A stretch of DNA of 6,787 nucleotides, from assembly GCA_018065225.1 (NCBI GenBank), contig JAGHTS010000127.1, positions 1 through 6,787 of the forward strand. Direction: 5' to 3'. Of the stretch, positions 5,682 through 6,787 are shown one piece after another; position 1 is the first letter of the stretch, and every line of letters begins with the position of its first letter. A program made the translations under genes and the position numbers. The notes beneath the pieces were generated by a model. That model saw nothing but the letters and a program-made list of their open reading frames with translations. It did no database searches and had not been told where the DNA came from. Source of the DNA: Candidatus Phascolarctobacterium caballi (GTDB lineage Bacteria > Bacillota > Negativicutes > Acidaminococcales > Acidaminococcaceae).

Positions 5682-6787
5682 CTACGCAATATAATTTGCT
5701 AAAAACTTTTCCCTAAATTGCGGGAAACAATCATTTTTTATCGCTTCCCTGATTTCCCTTGCAAAATGCAAAAGGAAATACAAGTTATGAATTGACAAAA
5801 GCCGTAAAGCCAATGTTTCCTCCGCTTTGAACAAATGCCTTATATAAGCCCGTGTATAGTTACGGCAAGTATAACAACCGCAACCGTCTTCCAGCGGGTT
5901 AAAATCTTCCGCATACTCCGCATTACGCACAACAATCCGCCCTGTATGGGTCATCGCCGTGCCATTGCGGGCAACCCTTGTAGGAAATACACAGTCAAAC
6001 ATATCTACACCCAAATTCACCCCGTTCACAATACAATCAGGTGTACCAACACCCATTAAATACCGTGCTTTGTCTTTGGGCAAAAGTTCTGTTGTATATC
6101 CAAGAATATCATACATCAACGGTTTTTCCTCGCCAACCGACAACCCGCCTATACCATACCCCGCAAAATCCATATCCGTCAACTGTTCTGCACTCAATTT
6201 ACGCAAATCTTTATACATACTGCCCTGCACAATCCCAAACATACTTTGGTCTTGACGGGTATGTGTCTGCAAACATCTTTCTGCCCAACGGCTTGTCCGC
6301 AAAGTTGAACGCTTGGCATACTCAAAATCACTTGGATAAGGAATACACTCGTCAAATGCCATTGCAATATCCGCCCCCAACTGCTGCTGGACACGGGTGG
6401 CAATTTCGGGGGAAAGGAATTGTGAACTTCCGTCTATATGACTGCGAAACTTTACCCCTTCTTCCGAAATCTTACGCATTTCTGCCAAACTGAAAACTTG
6501 AAACCCGCCGGAATCGGTAAGCATACCCCGTTTATAATTCATAAATTTGTGCAAACCGCCGGCTTTTTCAACCAACTCGGCACCGGGCCTTAAAAACAAA
6601 TGATAAGTGTTGGACAAAATAACCTGACTGCCCATATCATATAGTTCTTCAGGCGTCAAAGTTTTGACCGTTGCCTGAGTCCCCACAGGCATAAACATCG
6701 GTGTATCAAAAACTCCATGTGGAGTATGCAATTTTCCTAACCGTGCCCCGCTTTGCGGACACTCTTTTATCAATTCATAAGTAACTG
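5682..6787 (-). CDS. tgt: Queuine/preQ1 tRNA-guanine transglycosylase (5' end cut by window edge)
   Basis: Tgt swaps guanine 34 of tRNAs with GUN anticodons for preQ1 on the route to queuosine. Numbering from the TTG (Leu) codon at 6773, landmarks are ARLGKLHTPHG (10-20), FMPVGTQATVK (27-37), the base-binding DSGGFQVFS (87-95, general Asp87), FDECIPYP (140-147), GIGGLSVGE (207-215), and DMFDCVFPTRVARNG (257-271) with the nucleophile Asp260. The zinc site is C298, C300, C303 and H329. The TTG at 6773 is unlikely to be the true start: the frame stays open to the window edge and reads V-T-Y-E-L-I-K-E, matching the usual internal N-terminal sequence of the family, so a start codon a few residues beyond 6787 is expected. 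A complete bacterial Tgt has about 370-380 residues, so only a handful are missing. The protein looks fully active. It heads the yajC-secDF run, a common arrangement. Confidence 0.97.
   Translation of the reverse strand, partial: VTYELIKECPQSGARLGKLHTPHGVFDTPMFMPVGTQATVKTLTPEELYDMGSQVILSNTYHLFLRPGAELVEKAGGLHKFMNYKRGMLTDSGGFQVFSLAEMRKISEEGVKFRSHIDGSSQFLSPEIATRVQQQLGADIAMAFDECIPYPSDFEYAKRSTLRTSRWAERCLQTHTRQDQSMFGIVQGSMYKDLRKLSAEQLTDMDFAGYGIGGLSVGEEKPLMYDILGYTTELLPKDKARYLMGVGTPDCIVNGVNLGVDMFDCVFPTRVARNGTAMTHTGRIVVRNAEYAEDFNPLEDGCGCYTCRNYTRAYIRHLFKAEETLALRLLSIHNLYFLLHFAREIREAIKNDCFPQFREKFLANYIA

Larger units (their letters stand above)
1..6787 (-). other. Probable single polycistronic unit tgt-yajC-secD-secF-ireB-ruvX-DUF1292-mltG-trhP
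   Basis: All nine genes share one strand. Junctions in transcription order: tgt/yajC 19 nt, yajC/secD 21 nt, secD/secF 4-nt overlap, secF/ireB 21 nt, ireB/ruvX 2 nt (or 4-nt overlap with GTG), ruvX/DUF1292 17 nt, DUF1292/mltG about 4 nt, mltG/trhP 1 nt. I see no inverted repeat followed by a T run in any gap. No promoter is identifiable by eye within the window; an internal one inside the end of secF or mltG cannot be excluded. Co-transcription is inferred, not shown. Confidence 0.6.

Noticed and set aside
5663..5689. YajC start at 5689, overlapping the tgt end
   Set aside because: The nine extra residues (MRRRNREVK) are unlike the family, and a clear GGGAGGT precedes the internal ATG at 5662.
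6041..6493. Plus-strand open frame of 150 codons opposite tgt
   Set aside because: It is antisense to the conserved Tgt core and overlaps other plus-strand frames there; no family resemblance is visible.

Overview
The window is a compact run of nine protein genes, all on the minus strand, so transcription enters at the right edge (6787) and runs toward position 1. Reading in that direction: tgt (cut at its 5' end by the window edge), yajC, secD, secF, an IreB/YrzL-type regulator gene, ruvX, a DUF1292 gene, mltG, and a U32-peptidase-family tRNA hydroxylation gene (trhP/yrrO-like, cut at its 3' end by position 1). Neighbouring genes overlap by up to 4 nt or are separated by about 20 nt at most. 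No terminator-like hairpin lies between any two of them, so one polycistronic transcript is the simplest reading. There is no gene-free stretch over 25 nt. I see no RNA gene, CRISPR array, IS element or recognisable promoter.

The gene content points to a Bacillota (Firmicutes). The ireB-ruvX-DUF1292-mltG-U32 order is the yrzL-yrrK-yrzB-yrrL-(yrrM-yrrN)-yrrO neighbourhood of Bacillus. Separate secD and secF genes behind tgt and yajC, with low-to-moderate GC, fit Negativicutes or Clostridia better than Bacillus, where SecDF is one polypeptide. My best guess is a Negativicutes member; this is an inference from gene style, not proven.

The layout has three functional blocks. (1) 5682-6787: tgt, queuosine modification of tRNA wobble base 34. 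(2) 3228-5662: yajC-secD-secF, the accessory membrane complex that drives late steps of Sec protein export. (3) 1-3206: a housekeeping set with a regulator linked to PASTA-kinase signalling (IreB), a Holliday-junction/pre-16S rRNA nuclease-fold protein (RuvX), a small acidic DUF1292 protein, the peptidoglycan chain terminator MltG, and a tRNA-U34 hydroxylation enzyme. The two end genes therefore both act on tRNA position 34.

This is mostly ordinary conserved chromosome, and I found no undescribed system. The points worth a second look are modest: a Ser in SecF at the position of the proton-relay Asp (E. coli D213), a dense Cys/His cluster inside the DUF1292 protein, the direct joining of the sec operon to the ireB operon with no alaS between them, and TTG starts for secD and probably mltG.
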